Below, in pieces: positions 1 through 7,864 of a stretch of DNA of 64,000 nucleotides (the first letter of the stretch is position 1; each line of letters starts with the position of its first letter). Under the pieces are notes generated by a model. That model saw nothing but the letters and a program-made list of their open reading frames with translations. It searched no databases and was not told the DNA's origin. Position numbers and translations under genes: made by a program. This DNA is from SUP05 sp964577715. Lineage in GTDB: Bacteria > Pseudomonadota > Gammaproteobacteria > PS1 > Pseudothioglobaceae. The stretch spans positions 26,388-90,387 of the forward strand of contig CAZOAA010000001.1 of NCBI GenBank assembly GCA_964577715.1. Direction: 5' to 3'.

Positions 1-750
1 AAGAATCTAGGCCATCCATTTCAACCTTTTATTGTTGGACAAAGAGTTGTTGGTCCTAAGGCAGCACTAATGAACAATGTTAAGCTGGTCTTTTATGGTG
101 AGAATGTTGCTGAATATGGTAATCAAATTAAAGATAATTACAGCCCCATTATGGATCCAGAGCTTTACACTTGTTTTAACCATGATAAAGATACTTTAGA
201 TTTATTTAAACTATCTGGTATTACTTTGAAAGACCTTATTGATAAACATGATTTCTCAATCAGTGATTTTGAGTCATATAAATCGCCATCATTGCTTGAA
301 GTTGAGTCTGCAGGGATTCAAGTTCATTATATGTCTTATTATAAAAAATGGAATCCACAAGAAAACTATTATTATTCGGTTCAATATACAGGATTTAAGG
401 CTAGTGATAGGCGCAAAGATGGTAGTTACTCCAAGTACGCAGGAATTGATGATATTATGGAAGACTTGCATTTTTATATGCAAGTAATCAAGTTTGGTAT
501 GGGTAGATGCACATGGGATGCTGCACAAGAAGTTAGGTCGGGTATGCTTGAAAGGCATGAAGAAGTGGCTTTGGTATCTAAGTATGATCAAGAGCAGCCA
601 ACTCAGTATTTTCAAGAAATTCTTGAATATTTAAATATTTCTGAAAGTGAGTTTTGGTCAGTGATTGATTTTTTTAGACCTGAACATCTTTGGAGAGAGT
701 TAGATGATGGTAGTTTTTCTCTTAAACATCCTATAAGGTATGATACCTGA
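1..750 (+). CDS. N-acetyl sugar amidotransferase, WbpG/PseA type (5' end outside window)
   Basis: The frame is open from base 1, so the ATG at 70 is an internal methionine and the gene begins left of the window; about 249 C-terminal residues are present. The text around residues 3-23 (GHPFQPFIVGQ, VVGPK) and the FYGENVAEYG block match the conserved middle of the WbpG/PseA/LegG-type family. Those enzymes are ATP-pyrophosphatase-fold amidotransferases that, with HisH/HisF paralogues, put an amidino or amino group on a UDP-N-acetyl sugar or nonulosonate. The ATP-binding loop lies in the missing part, and any HisH/HisF partners are not in this window, so they would lie to the left. A 48-nt gap follows before the methyltransferase. 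The family call is from recognisable motifs; the exact sugar substrate is unknown. Confidence 0.85.
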   Translation, partial: KNLGHPFQPFIVGQRVVGPKAALMNNVKLVFYGENVAEYGNQIKDNYSPIMDPELYTCFNHDKDTLDLFKLSGITLKDLIDKHDFSISDFESYKSPSLLEVESAGIQVHYMSYYKKWNPQENYYYSVQYTGFKASDRRKDGSYSKYAGIDDIMEDLHFYMQVIKFGMGRCTWDAAQEVRSGMLERHEEVALVSKYDQEQPTQYFQEILEYLNISESEFWSVIDFFRPEHLWRELDDGSFSLKHPIRYDT

Positions 751-798
751 CCCTTGTATTGGAAAATTCTATAATAGATTACATTTTTAATATTTAAT

Positions 799-1587
799 AT
801 GACTACATTTAAAAAACATCAACAATTCAAAGAGAAGTGCTTTTCAGAAATAAAAAAACAAGGAGAAGATGATGATTTATTGAATTCAACATCTATTTGG
901 TTTGAAAAAGCAAACAGGTTGAATTATTCATATCACTTTGAATCTTTAGGACGCCCAATAATTCAATATCCACAAGATATGATTGCAATGCAAGAGTTAA
1001 TATGGAAGGTTAAGCCCGATCTGATTATTGAAACAGGAATTGCGCATGGAGGGTCTTTAATTATGAGCGCATCCATGTTGGCAACATTGGATATGTGTGA
1101 CGCGATTGAATCTGGAGAGACTTTTAACCCTATAGAATCAAAGCGAAAAGTTTTGGGTGTTGATATAGATATTCGTGCACATAATCGAAAAGCAATTGAG
1201 ATGCACCCAATGTCGTCCCGTATTCAAATGATTCAAGGTTCTAGTATCGAATCAGAGACCATCGAACAAGTGTACCAGGTTGCAAAAAAATATAAACGCA
1301 TTCTTGTGTGCCTTGACTCAAACCACACTCATGATCACGTACTAGCCGAACTCAAGGCATACGCTTTGTTGACAAGTATAGATAGTTACTGTGTAGTCTT
1401 TGATACAATTATTGAGGATATGCCTGACAATATGTTTTTAAATAGGAAATGGTCTCAAGGTAACAATCCAAAGACTGCAGTATGGGAATATTTAAAAACT
1501 TGTTCAGAGTTTAAGATTGATAAAAGCATGCAAAATAAGTTGCTAATCACTGTGGCGCCAGATGGATATTTAAAGCGTGTAAAGTAA
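799..1587 (+). CDS. CmcI/rhamnosyl O-methyltransferase-type SAM-dependent methyltransferase
   Basis: A 262-residue protein of the cephalosporin hydroxylase (CmcI) family. Despite that name, most members near glycan loci are O-methyltransferases acting on sugars. The SAM-binding strand is IIETGIAHGGS (E78-T79-G80), followed by an acidic VDIDI block (D122, D124). A DSNHTHDH motif at 173-180 is the family's metal/substrate site. Length is normal for the family. The start is ATG after an AT-rich 48-nt spacer, and the GT2 gene begins 7 nt downstream. Role inferred: O-methylation of a residue in the glycan made by this locus. The acceptor cannot be told from sequence. Confidence 0.85.
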   Translation: MTTFKKHQQFKEKCFSEIKKQGEDDDLLNSTSIWFEKANRLNYSYHFESLGRPIIQYPQDMIAMQELIWKVKPDLIIETGIAHGGSLIMSASMLATLDMCDAIESGETFNPIESKRKVLGVDIDIRAHNRKAIEMHPMSSRIQMIQGSSIESETIEQVYQVAKKYKRILVCLDSNHTHDHVLAELKAYALLTSIDSYCVVFDTIIEDMPDNMFLNRKWSQGNNPKTAVWEYLKTCSEFKIDKSMQNKLLITVAPDGYLKRVK

Positions 1588-1594
1588 TATTAAA

Positions 1595-2599
1595 ATGAAG
1601 AATTTTACAATATTGATACCTGTATACCATCAATATGAAAAGCTTTATAGGTTATTGAGTTTTTTAAAGGGTTTTAAAGAGAGTTTTGAGGTTATTATCC
1701 TTGATTCTAGTGTTAGAAAGGCTGAGGTTAGTTTTGATATTGATTTTAAATACTTGTCTTTTGATAGTGATACACCATTAATAGAAAAAATATACCAAGG
1801 CTTGGATTTCGTTAAAACAGAATATTCGGTTTTGTGCGCAGATGATGATTTTATCATGCCCTCTGCTGTGATGGAGTGTGTTGACTTTTTAAGTTTGAAC
1901 AAAGACTATGTTGTAGCTCATGGCCAGTATATTTCCTTTTTAACAACTACAATTAATGAAAAGGAAAAATTTTTCTGGGGGAAGAGGTATGACACTCCCT
2001 CTAACGAAGAAAACAACCCAATTTTACGAATTGAAAAATATTATAGCATCCCCATGTCTCCAAATTTTTACGGTGTATATCGTACTGTAGACCATAAAAC
2101 TATAATGAAAATAACTAGAAAATCTGGTTATGATATAAGGTTTGAAGAGAGGCTGCAGGCATCTGTAGCTTTGCTTATTGGGAAAGAGAAAAGATTAGAT
2201 TCTTTTTACTATTCAAGAGAAAAGGTTAAAGAAAAAAAAATAATAGATGACATGGATAGTTATGTCAAATATAAAACTTTTGATGAAAAATATCAAAATT
2301 ATAAAGCTGTTTTAGTAGATTTTATCAAGTCTAATAATTATTCTATGGCCAATGATTTTAACAATCAAATCGATGATATTTTTTTCGATTTTGTGGAAAA
2401 ATTAACTGCTAGAAATAAAAAATCTCTTTCTTCCTTGGTTAAGGGGGTGATTATAAATACCACCCCATTATATAAATTTATTAATTTTGTGTTAAGAAGA
2501 AAGGACTTGTACGAAAGAACTATGTTGTCTGATGGTGAAATGTGTGACAAGTACAGAGATGTGCTTAAAGTGAAAACGCATTCCTTGGAAAAAAAGTAA
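1595..2599 (+). CDS. Family 2 glycosyltransferase (TIGR00180-like)
   Basis: A 334-residue cytoplasmic GT-A-fold enzyme. It opens with the GT2 nucleotide-binding strand (FTILIPVYHQYEKL), has an ILDSS strand near residue 36, and carries a triple-aspartate block CADDDF at 81-86 that would bind metal and the sugar nucleotide. The style (short N-terminal GT2 core, helical C-terminus) is that of the TIGR00180 glycosyltransferases common in O-antigen and flagellin-glycan loci. It is co-directional with, and 7 nt after, the CmcI-type methyltransferase and 12 nt before an unknown GT-B-like gene. Donor and acceptor are not predictable. Confidence 0.82.
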   Translation: MKNFTILIPVYHQYEKLYRLLSFLKGFKESFEVIILDSSVRKAEVSFDIDFKYLSFDSDTPLIEKIYQGLDFVKTEYSVLCADDDFIMPSAVMECVDFLSLNKDYVVAHGQYISFLTTTINEKEKFFWGKRYDTPSNEENNPILRIEKYYSIPMSPNFYGVYRTVDHKTIMKITRKSGYDIRFEERLQASVALLIGKEKRLDSFYYSREKVKEKKIIDDMDSYVKYKTFDEKYQNYKAVLVDFIKSNNYSMANDFNNQIDDIFFDFVEKLTARNKKSLSSLVKGVIINTTPLYKFINFVLRRKDLYERTMLSDGEMCDKYRDVLKVKTHSLEKK

Positions 2600-2611
2600 A
2601 TTTTTGACATT

Positions 2612-4252
2612 ATGGAAAAATGTAATATCTTTATTTTTAGAGGCAAATGCACATTTTTTTTGAAAATATATAGCCGTATATCTAAAAATAAGATCTATTC
2701 ATGGAATAAATGCAGATCTATAAAAAAAATACCTTATAGTCACTCCTGTTCTTTCTTCTCTAATAAGGAAAAGGCAAGGCGTATTTTTAATAATTATTTT
2801 GAAAATAATATGCCTAATAAGGAGTGCCTATCTACTCAGTATATTAAAAAAATGCTGATTAGTGATTTTGATGAATATTATTCATTTACAGCGCAAGTAC
2901 TGCAAATGAATAAGAAAATATATAAGATAATTGGCGCTGGAATATTTAAAAATATTTATGATAATAGAAAGATAAAAACAAGCTATTTTTTAATATTTGG
3001 ATATACTGTTGCCATAGTTAAGATGTCCCTTGTCTTTTTGAGACTTTACCTCTTGTGTTATATGCAAAAAAGCAGTATTAAGGTTGGAGATGTTGTGTAT
3101 TTAAGAAGAAAAGCTCTTCCAGATGCTTTTTTAAATTCTCATAAATTTTTTATAAAAAACAAAGTTTCATTTTCAGGTGTAATTTTTGATTTCAGCAACT
3201 CTATATCTAAATACGATCTTTATTTTTTAAGTAGTTTTGTAAATTCTTTTGCGGCATTGAAAAAAGCAGCAAGAATAGTTGTTAGATCTATTTTAAAAGA
3301 TACAACTACTTTTTATGCTTTATCAGTCTCTACCAGACAGTATTATAATTTTTTAAGGGAAACACTTTATGTTAATACTTTGTTAGAATTAAAGCCAAAG
3401 GTTATATATGGATCTTTGACAGACCGACCTTACGGTGTTCTTTTGTATAAACATAAAAAACCTTTTCAAAAAATATGCATGCATAGTGATGGGTTTTATT
3501 TTGATCCGTTACCGGGCCCAGAATATGTGTATGCGGATGTATTTTATGGAATGAATGAGTTGGACTGTAATAATATAAACCGCCATGGCGGCGGTATTTT
3601 AAAAATAATAGATGCAGGGTTTTATCGAAAAACTATTAGGGCTAAGTCTAAAGGGGTGCATAAAGATTTAAAAAGGTTGATTTTTGAATTTGAGCATATT
3701 GTGGTTATTACCTTGGCAACGGTTAGAGTTAACAAGTATTTTCCAATTGATTTGGCATACTTTAAAGATTTTATTCTTGAAATAATAGAGCAAACAAGTG
3801 TTTTTGATAAATCCCTCTTTATTCTAAAAGGAAAAAAGGGTGAGATAGAGTTGATTCCAGATGAATATGCTAAATTTTTATCACAAAAGGAAAATGTATA
3901 CATAGTCCCATGTGATGTGCCATATTTGCTCGAGTACAATCATTATGAGGATCTTATTGATTATGCAGATTTAGTTGTATCTATGCACTATGCTTCTATG
4001 ACAGTGTGGCAGTCAATAGCAAGTGAAATACCTACTATAGGATATAACTATTGTAATGATATAACTGAATTTTCAAACTCTCCATATTTTATTGTTAATA
4101 AGGGTGGGTTACTACAAGCAATTAAATATTGGAAGGGTTTGGATGAATGCACAAAAAAACATTTTTTCCAAAATATTAAAGGAAAGGCAAACTTACATCG
4201 CAAAGATGCGTTACACGATATGTATTCAAGCCTCTCTTCTATGGTTGGCTGA
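2612..4252 (+). CDS. Uncharacterised GT-B-like surface-glycan protein
   Basis: A 546-residue protein I cannot assign to a named family. It is very AT-rich and Lys/Phe-rich. The central block reads GSLTDRPYGVLLY then ICMHSDGFYFDPLPGPEY, reminiscent of the HxDG/HG loop of TagF-like and polysialyltransferase-like GT-B enzymes. Near the C-terminus MHYASMTVWQSIASEIPTIGY resembles the acceptor/donor loop (S-x-x-x-WQSIA) that ends such folds. One hydrophobic stretch near residues 120-150 could be a membrane helix or a buried one. It ends one base into the sulfotransferase start. Two other genes here (14246, 30094) share the same general architecture. A role as a transferase for the locus glycan is inference. 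Confidence 0.7.
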   Translation: MEKCNIFIFRGKCTFFLKIYSRISKNKIYSWNKCRSIKKIPYSHSCSFFSNKEKARRIFNNYFENNMPNKECLSTQYIKKMLISDFDEYYSFTAQVLQMNKKIYKIIGAGIFKNIYDNRKIKTSYFLIFGYTVAIVKMSLVFLRLYLLCYMQKSSIKVGDVVYLRRKALPDAFLNSHKFFIKNKVSFSGVIFDFSNSISKYDLYFLSSFVNSFAALKKAARIVVRSILKDTTTFYALSVSTRQYYNFLRETLYVNTLLELKPKVIYGSLTDRPYGVLLYKHKKPFQKICMHSDGFYFDPLPGPEYVYADVFYGMNELDCNNINRHGGGILKIIDAGFYRKTIRAKSKGVHKDLKRLIFEFEHIVVITLATVRVNKYFPIDLAYFKDFILEIIEQTSVFDKSLFILKGKKGEIELIPDEYAKFLSQKENVYIVPCDVPYLLEYNHYEDLIDYADLVVSMHYASMTVWQSIASEIPTIGYNYCNDITEFSNSPYFIVNKGGLLQAIKYWKGLDECTKKHFFQNIKGKANLHRKDALHDMYSSLSSMVG

Positions 4253-5154
4253 TGCGAGTGAATATTTTTTATAGAAAAATGGTAAATGTATTGTATTCTT
4301 TCAAAGACTCGTTTTTTCTTTATAAAATTATATTGAAGTCTTTTTTTGGAGGGGGGGGGAGTAAGATAATTGTTACATCCATTCCAAAGTCTGGCACGCA
4401 TTTAATTGAAAAGTTATTGGTTGATTTTTTTAGTTTTATTAAATTTGGTGATGGTATTAATAGAATGCATTATCCAAATAATGAGGGAAGGTTTAATAAA
4501 GTAAGAAAGAAAATCTCCCTCCTTCCTCGATCATGTTTTATTTCAAGTCATTTATTTTATGATGCTGAAATTGGCGAATTGATGGCCAAAAAAGATATAA
4601 AAATAATTTTAATGATTCGAGATCCGAGAGATATTGTTGCTTCAGCTGCAAGATACATCACTGAAAGTTCACATCCTTATTCTCCTCATTTTACAAATAA
4701 GTCGAAAGAAGAAGTTATAGAGATGATTATAACTGGAATTACAGGTCCAATATTAATGCACAGACCTAAAGATCCAAGTATGAGAGCTGAATATACTACG
4801 AACCATAACATGTTTAGTGGTATTTTAGAAGCATACCGAAGGTTTTTACTGTGGAGTGAAGTTGGTGATGCTTTAGTAGTAAAATTTGAAGATCTTGTCG
4901 GGACTTCTGGAGGTGGTGACATAGGAAGGCAGCGAAAAATAATTTACAAAATAGCTAAATTGTGCAAGAGTCATGTGTCTGATAGTGATATGAGTAATAT
5001 TATTGACAATCTGTTCGGAGGAACGTCAACCTTTAGAAGGGGTAGAATCAACACCTGGAGTGATGAATTTACAGAAAAAAATAAAAAAACTTTTAAAATC
5101 AATACTGGAAGTTTACTTGTTGATTTGGGTTATGAAAAAGACAATAGATGGTGA
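4252..5154 (+). CDS. Sulfotransferase, possibly phase-variable
   Basis: A 300-residue P-loop sulfotransferase. The 5'-phosphosulfate loop of the PAPS site is TSIPKSGTH (residues 42-50) and the 3'-phosphate motif is MIRDPRDIVAS near residue 121. It would transfer sulfate from PAPS to a sugar or lipid hydroxyl. No PAPS-synthesis gene is in the window. The start overlaps the previous stop by one base (TGATG). Immediately before the P-loop is a run of nine G (4351-4359) coding Gly34-36. Changing its length by one base brings a TAA within five codons in either direction, before the catalytic motifs, so the gene may switch on and off by slipped-strand mispairing. The tract is in frame in this sequence (ON). 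Function is well supported; switching is inferred. Confidence 0.87.
   Translation: MRVNIFYRKMVNVLYSFKDSFFLYKIILKSFFGGGGSKIIVTSIPKSGTHLIEKLLVDFFSFIKFGDGINRMHYPNNEGRFNKVRKKISLLPRSCFISSHLFYDAEIGELMAKKDIKIILMIRDPRDIVASAARYITESSHPYSPHFTNKSKEEVIEMIITGITGPILMHRPKDPSMRAEYTTNHNMFSGILEAYRRFLLWSEVGDALVVKFEDLVGTSGGGDIGRQRKIIYKIAKLCKSHVSDSDMSNIIDNLFGGTSTFRRGRINTWSDEFTEKNKKTFKINTGSLLVDLGYEKDNRW
4351..4359 (+). repeat. G9 homopolymer tract inside the sulfotransferase gene
   Basis: Nine consecutive G encode three glycines just upstream of the PAPS-binding loop. It is the longest G run I found in this AT-rich window. With ten G the reading becomes GGG GGG GGG GAG TAA; with eight it becomes GGG GGG GGA GTA AGA TAA. 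Both out-of-frame states therefore stop at once. Tracts of this length are typical contingency loci in AT-rich Gram-negative genomes. Confidence 0.75.
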
Positions 5155-5164
5155 TCGGTAAAGA

Positions 5165-5667
5165 ATGAACATTAACAATATAGATTTATTTGTATTTGAT
5201 TTTGACGGTGTGTTGACCAATAACCTTGTTTATACAAATGAGTTGGGAGAGGAATTTGTTGTTTGTAGTCGTAGTGATGGCTTGGGATTTGATTTGTTAA
5301 AGGCAATAAAAAAAGAGTCTTGTATATTGTCAACCGAAAAAAACCATGCTGTTTCAGCGAGAGCAAAAAACTTAATATCCCTGTAATTCAAGGGGCTGGG
5401 GATAAGGTTGATGTATTGAAAAATATTGCAAAAGAGCGAAATATTAGCCTTGACGGTATTTTTTATGTTGGCAATGATGTTAATGATTATTATGCTATGG
5501 ATATTTGCGGTTATACAGCTTGCCCATCTGATAGTCATAGTTTAATTAAAAACAATGTGGACTACATACTTAAAGCTAAAGGTGGGCATGGAATTGTTCG
5601 TGAAATATTAGAAGATGTTTTTCAATTAAATATACTTAAATTACTTAAAAAACTAAAAGATGAATAA
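5165..5667 (+). pseudogene. KdsC-like HAD phosphatase, split by a -1 frameshift
   Basis: Two overlapping frames (5165-5386 and the frame running to 5667) together encode one 167-residue KdsC/NeuA-C-terminal-type HAD phosphatase. The first half has the nucleophile motif FDFDGVLT; the second has VIQG, the lysine loop GDK and the acidic motif YVGNDVNDY. It aligns end to end with the intact copy at 6507-7025. The break falls at A6-C (5365-5371), which reads as the heptamer A-AAA-AAC in the correct phase for -1 slippage. Slipping there gives AKNLNIPVIQG, matching AAKLRIPVIQG of the paralogue. No other damage is visible. Options are a recent indel, an assembly error, or programmed frameshifting. 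It overlaps the synthase gene by 8 nt. Confidence 0.8.
5365..5371 (+). other. Slippery heptamer A-AAA-AAC with a short downstream hairpin
   Basis: In the reading frame of the upstream half the codons are GCA AAA AAC, giving an X-XXY-YYZ heptamer. Seven bases after it begins a small possible stem (CCCT 5379-5382 with AGGG 5391-5394, plus a possible U-G pair; 8-nt loop). The spacing is the usual one for -1 frameshifting, but the stem is weak, so a stimulator is uncertain. Confidence 0.4.
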
Positions 5668-6499
5668 ACCAATATTTATTATTGCAGAGATTGGAATAAA
5701 TCACAATGGAGATATGCAGATATGTAAAGACTTGATTGATGTTGCTATTGATGCTGGTTGTAATGCAGTAAAGTTTCAAAAAAGAGACGTTAATCAAGTT
5801 TATACACAAGAGTTCTTAGATTCGTCTAGAGAGAGTCCATGGGGTACTACACAAAGGGAGCAAAAGAGCGGACTGGAGTTTGGAGTTGATGAATATCGAG
5901 AAATTGATCAATATTGTAAAGAAAAAGATATAGAGTGGTTTGCTTCGGCATGGGATTTAAACAGCCAAGTATTCTTGCAGCAGTTTGATTGTAAGTACAA
6001 TAAAATTGCCTCAGCCATGATTGTCTGCGAAGACCTTTTAAGGCTGGTTGCCAAAGAAGGAAGGCACACCTTTATATCAACAGGGATGACAACCTATGAT
6101 GACATTAGCAAAGCTGTTGACATTTTTAACGAGGAAGGTTGTTCGTTTGAGCTGATGCATACAGTATCTACCTACCCAATGAAAGATGAAAATGCAAATC
6201 TAAAAATGATCGATACTCTCAAGCGGAAGTACCAATGCAATGTTGGTTATAGTGGACATGAAGTTGGCTTGGCAGTTTCATATGCCGCCGCTGCTTTAGG
6301 AATTTCCTCGCTAGAAAGGCATATTACCATGGACAGATCTATGTACGGTTCTGACCAGTCTGCTTCGGTAGAATCGGCAGGATTGAGAACTTTGGTGGGA
6401 GCGGTAAGAAAAATAGAAAAAGCAATGGGCGACGGTATTAAAAAAACTATAGAGGAAGAAGGGCCAGTGGCACAGAATTTAAGACAACATTTGAGTTAA
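5660..6499 (+). CDS. NeuB-like nonulosonate synthase lacking the C-terminal SAF domain
   Basis: A 279-residue TIM-barrel enzyme of the N-acetylneuraminate synthase family, which condenses phosphoenolpyruvate with a six-carbon aldose to make a nine-carbon keto acid. Visible motifs are EIGINHNGD (10-18), KFQKRD near 38, STGM, HTVSTYPM, GYSGHEVGL and ERHITMDR. The usual STPFD strand reads ASAWD, and the protein ends about where the barrel ends. The C-terminal antifreeze-like (SAF) domain of the typical ~346-residue NeuB is absent, and no remnant follows the stop. It sits between the two KdsC-like phosphatases, suggesting a phosphorylated product that is then dephosphorylated, as in the Neu5Ac-9-P and KDN-9-P routes. 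The substrate is unknown. Confidence 0.88.
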   Translation: MNKPIFIIAEIGINHNGDMQICKDLIDVAIDAGCNAVKFQKRDVNQVYTQEFLDSSRESPWGTTQREQKSGLEFGVDEYREIDQYCKEKDIEWFASAWDLNSQVFLQQFDCKYNKIASAMIVCEDLLRLVAKEGRHTFISTGMTTYDDISKAVDIFNEEGCSFELMHTVSTYPMKDENANLKMIDTLKRKYQCNVGYSGHEVGLAVSYAAAALGISSLERHITMDRSMYGSDQSASVESAGLRTLVGAVRKIEKAMGDGIKKTIEEEGPVAQNLRQHLS

Positions 6500-6506
6500 A
6501 TAATAA

Positions 6507-7025
6507 ATGGATAGATTTATATCTATAGACTGCATAGATGTCTTGGTTTTTGACTTTGACGGTGTATTGACTGATAATTCAGTCTATATTGATGAAAGCG
6601 GTAGAGAGCAGGTTAAATGCAGTAGATCGGATGGGTTGGCTTTCGATGTTTTGCGAAAGATTAACAAACCTGTTTGTATTATCTCTACTGAAAAGAATTC
6701 CGTTGTCTCTTCTAGAGCTGCAAAATTACGCATACCAGTAATTCAAGGTGTATCTGATAAAGCAAGAGAATTAGAGAAACTTGCAAATGAGCACTCTTAT
6801 CAATTGTCAAAAATACTATTTGTGGGTAATGATTTAAATGATTATCCGGCGATGAACTTATGTGGTTTTACAGCGTGTCCGGGCGACAGTCATCAGGTAA
6901 TTCAAGAGTTGTCCACTTTTGTACTTCGAACAGAGGGTGGCAAAGGGGTTGTTAGAGAGTTGATAGAAGAAATCTTCCAGTTAGATCCATTGAAGATATT
7001 ATTTGAGATTGAGAATAAGAGGTAA
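6507..7025 (+). CDS. KdsC-like HAD phosphatase (intact paralogue)
   Basis: A 172-residue C0-type HAD phosphatase related to KdsC and to the phosphatase domain of some NeuA proteins. It has FDFDGVLTDN (nucleophile and acid aspartates near 16 and 18), the ISTEKN threonine region, the GVSDKA lysine loop and the FVGNDLND metal motif. Length is standard for a stand-alone tetrameric KdsC. It starts 7 nt after the NeuB-like gene and is followed 2 nt later by the isomerase gene. By context it should remove the phosphate from the keto-acid sugar before CMP activation. It is the complete counterpart of the frameshifted copy at 5165-5667. Confidence 0.9.
   Translation: MDRFISIDCIDVLVFDFDGVLTDNSVYIDESGREQVKCSRSDGLAFDVLRKINKPVCIISTEKNSVVSSRAAKLRIPVIQGVSDKARELEKLANEHSYQLSKILFVGNDLNDYPAMNLCGFTACPGDSHQVIQELSTFVLRTEGGKGVVRELIEEIFQLDPLKILFEIENKR
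7017..7022 (+). promoter_or_regulatory. Shine-Dalgarno AAGAGG for the TIM-barrel isomerase
   Basis: AAGAGG lies 5 nt before the ATG at 7028 and overlaps the end of the phosphatase gene. It is one of the few strong ribosome-binding sites in this locus and fixes the downstream start. Confidence 0.6.
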
Positions 7026-7027
7026 TA

Positions 7028-7864
7028 ATGAAAAATGATTTTGGCGTAATGCAAGGAAGGCTGTTGCCTAAATACCAAGGAAGGTATCAAGCCCATCCGT
7101 TAGGGTACTGGCAAGAAGAATTTCTTGTGGCATCAGAGTTGGGATTGGATTGTATTGAGTTTATATTGGATTTTAATGATGCCGAGAAAAACCCTTTGTT
7201 AGCGAAAGATGGAGACTTAAAGATTGCAAATGTGGTCAATAAAACAGGTGTATCTGTTAAAACCATTTGTGCAGACTACTTTATGGAGGTGCCACTGCAT
7301 ACTGATGATCAGTTAGTGGCTGATACAAGCTACAAGGTCTTAGAAACACTGGTTGATTCGGCTTCGAAGTTGGGTGTAACAGATATTGTAATACCTTGTG
7401 TTGATCAATCTTCGTTGAACAGTGAGATTAAAGTCGAACGTTTTATTGGCCAAATAAAGCCCATAATACCAACTCTTAAGAGTAAGAATATTAACCTATC
7501 TTTAGAGACAGATTTAGCACCAGATGCATTTTCTGCGTTATTAAGAGCAATCGGTTCAGAGAAAGTTACTGTTAATTATGATATCGGTAATAGTGCTGCA
7601 TTAGGATTTAACCCAGTCGAGGAGTTGGAGGCCTATGGTGATAGAATTACCGACATACATATTAAGGATAGAGTACTGGGAGGGGGTCCGGTAACATTAG
7701 GCGAAGGCGATGCGGATTTTCAATGTTTTTTCCAAAAGCTAAAAGAGTTTGATTATAGAGGGCCCTTTATTATGCAGGCTTATCGAGATGATGAAGGTGT
7801 TGAGATCTTCAAAAAACAGCAACAGTGGATTTTAGAAATGATGCATAATTTTTATGAGGATTAG
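7028..7864 (+). CDS. Sugar phosphate isomerase/epimerase (xylose-isomerase-like TIM barrel)
   Basis: A 278-residue member of the AP-endonuclease/xylose-isomerase-like TIM-barrel superfamily. Metal-ligand candidates are CIEFILDF near 38-45, the LSLETDL strand, NYDIGNSAALG and DIHIKDR; GEGDADF follows. These match the E, D, H and E positions of sugar isomerases and epimerases. It lies inside the nonulosonate cassette, between the phosphatase and the CMP-sugar synthetase, and overlaps the latter by 11 nt. It may prepare the aldose substrate or epimerise an intermediate. Which one is not visible in the sequence. Confidence 0.85.
   Translation: MKNDFGVMQGRLLPKYQGRYQAHPLGYWQEEFLVASELGLDCIEFILDFNDAEKNPLLAKDGDLKIANVVNKTGVSVKTICADYFMEVPLHTDDQLVADTSYKVLETLVDSASKLGVTDIVIPCVDQSSLNSEIKVERFIGQIKPIIPTLKSKNINLSLETDLAPDAFSALLRAIGSEKVTVNYDIGNSAALGFNPVEELEAYGDRITDIHIKDRVLGGGPVTLGEGDADFQCFFQKLKEFDYRGPFIMQAYRDDEGVEIFKKQQQWILEMMHNFYED

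Noticed and set aside
3586..3598. GGCGGTAT resembling an ops element
   Set aside because: It differs from GGCGGTAG, lies within a coding region as glycine codons, and is not near an operon start. A similar GGCGGTAT at 9344 is rejected for the same reason.
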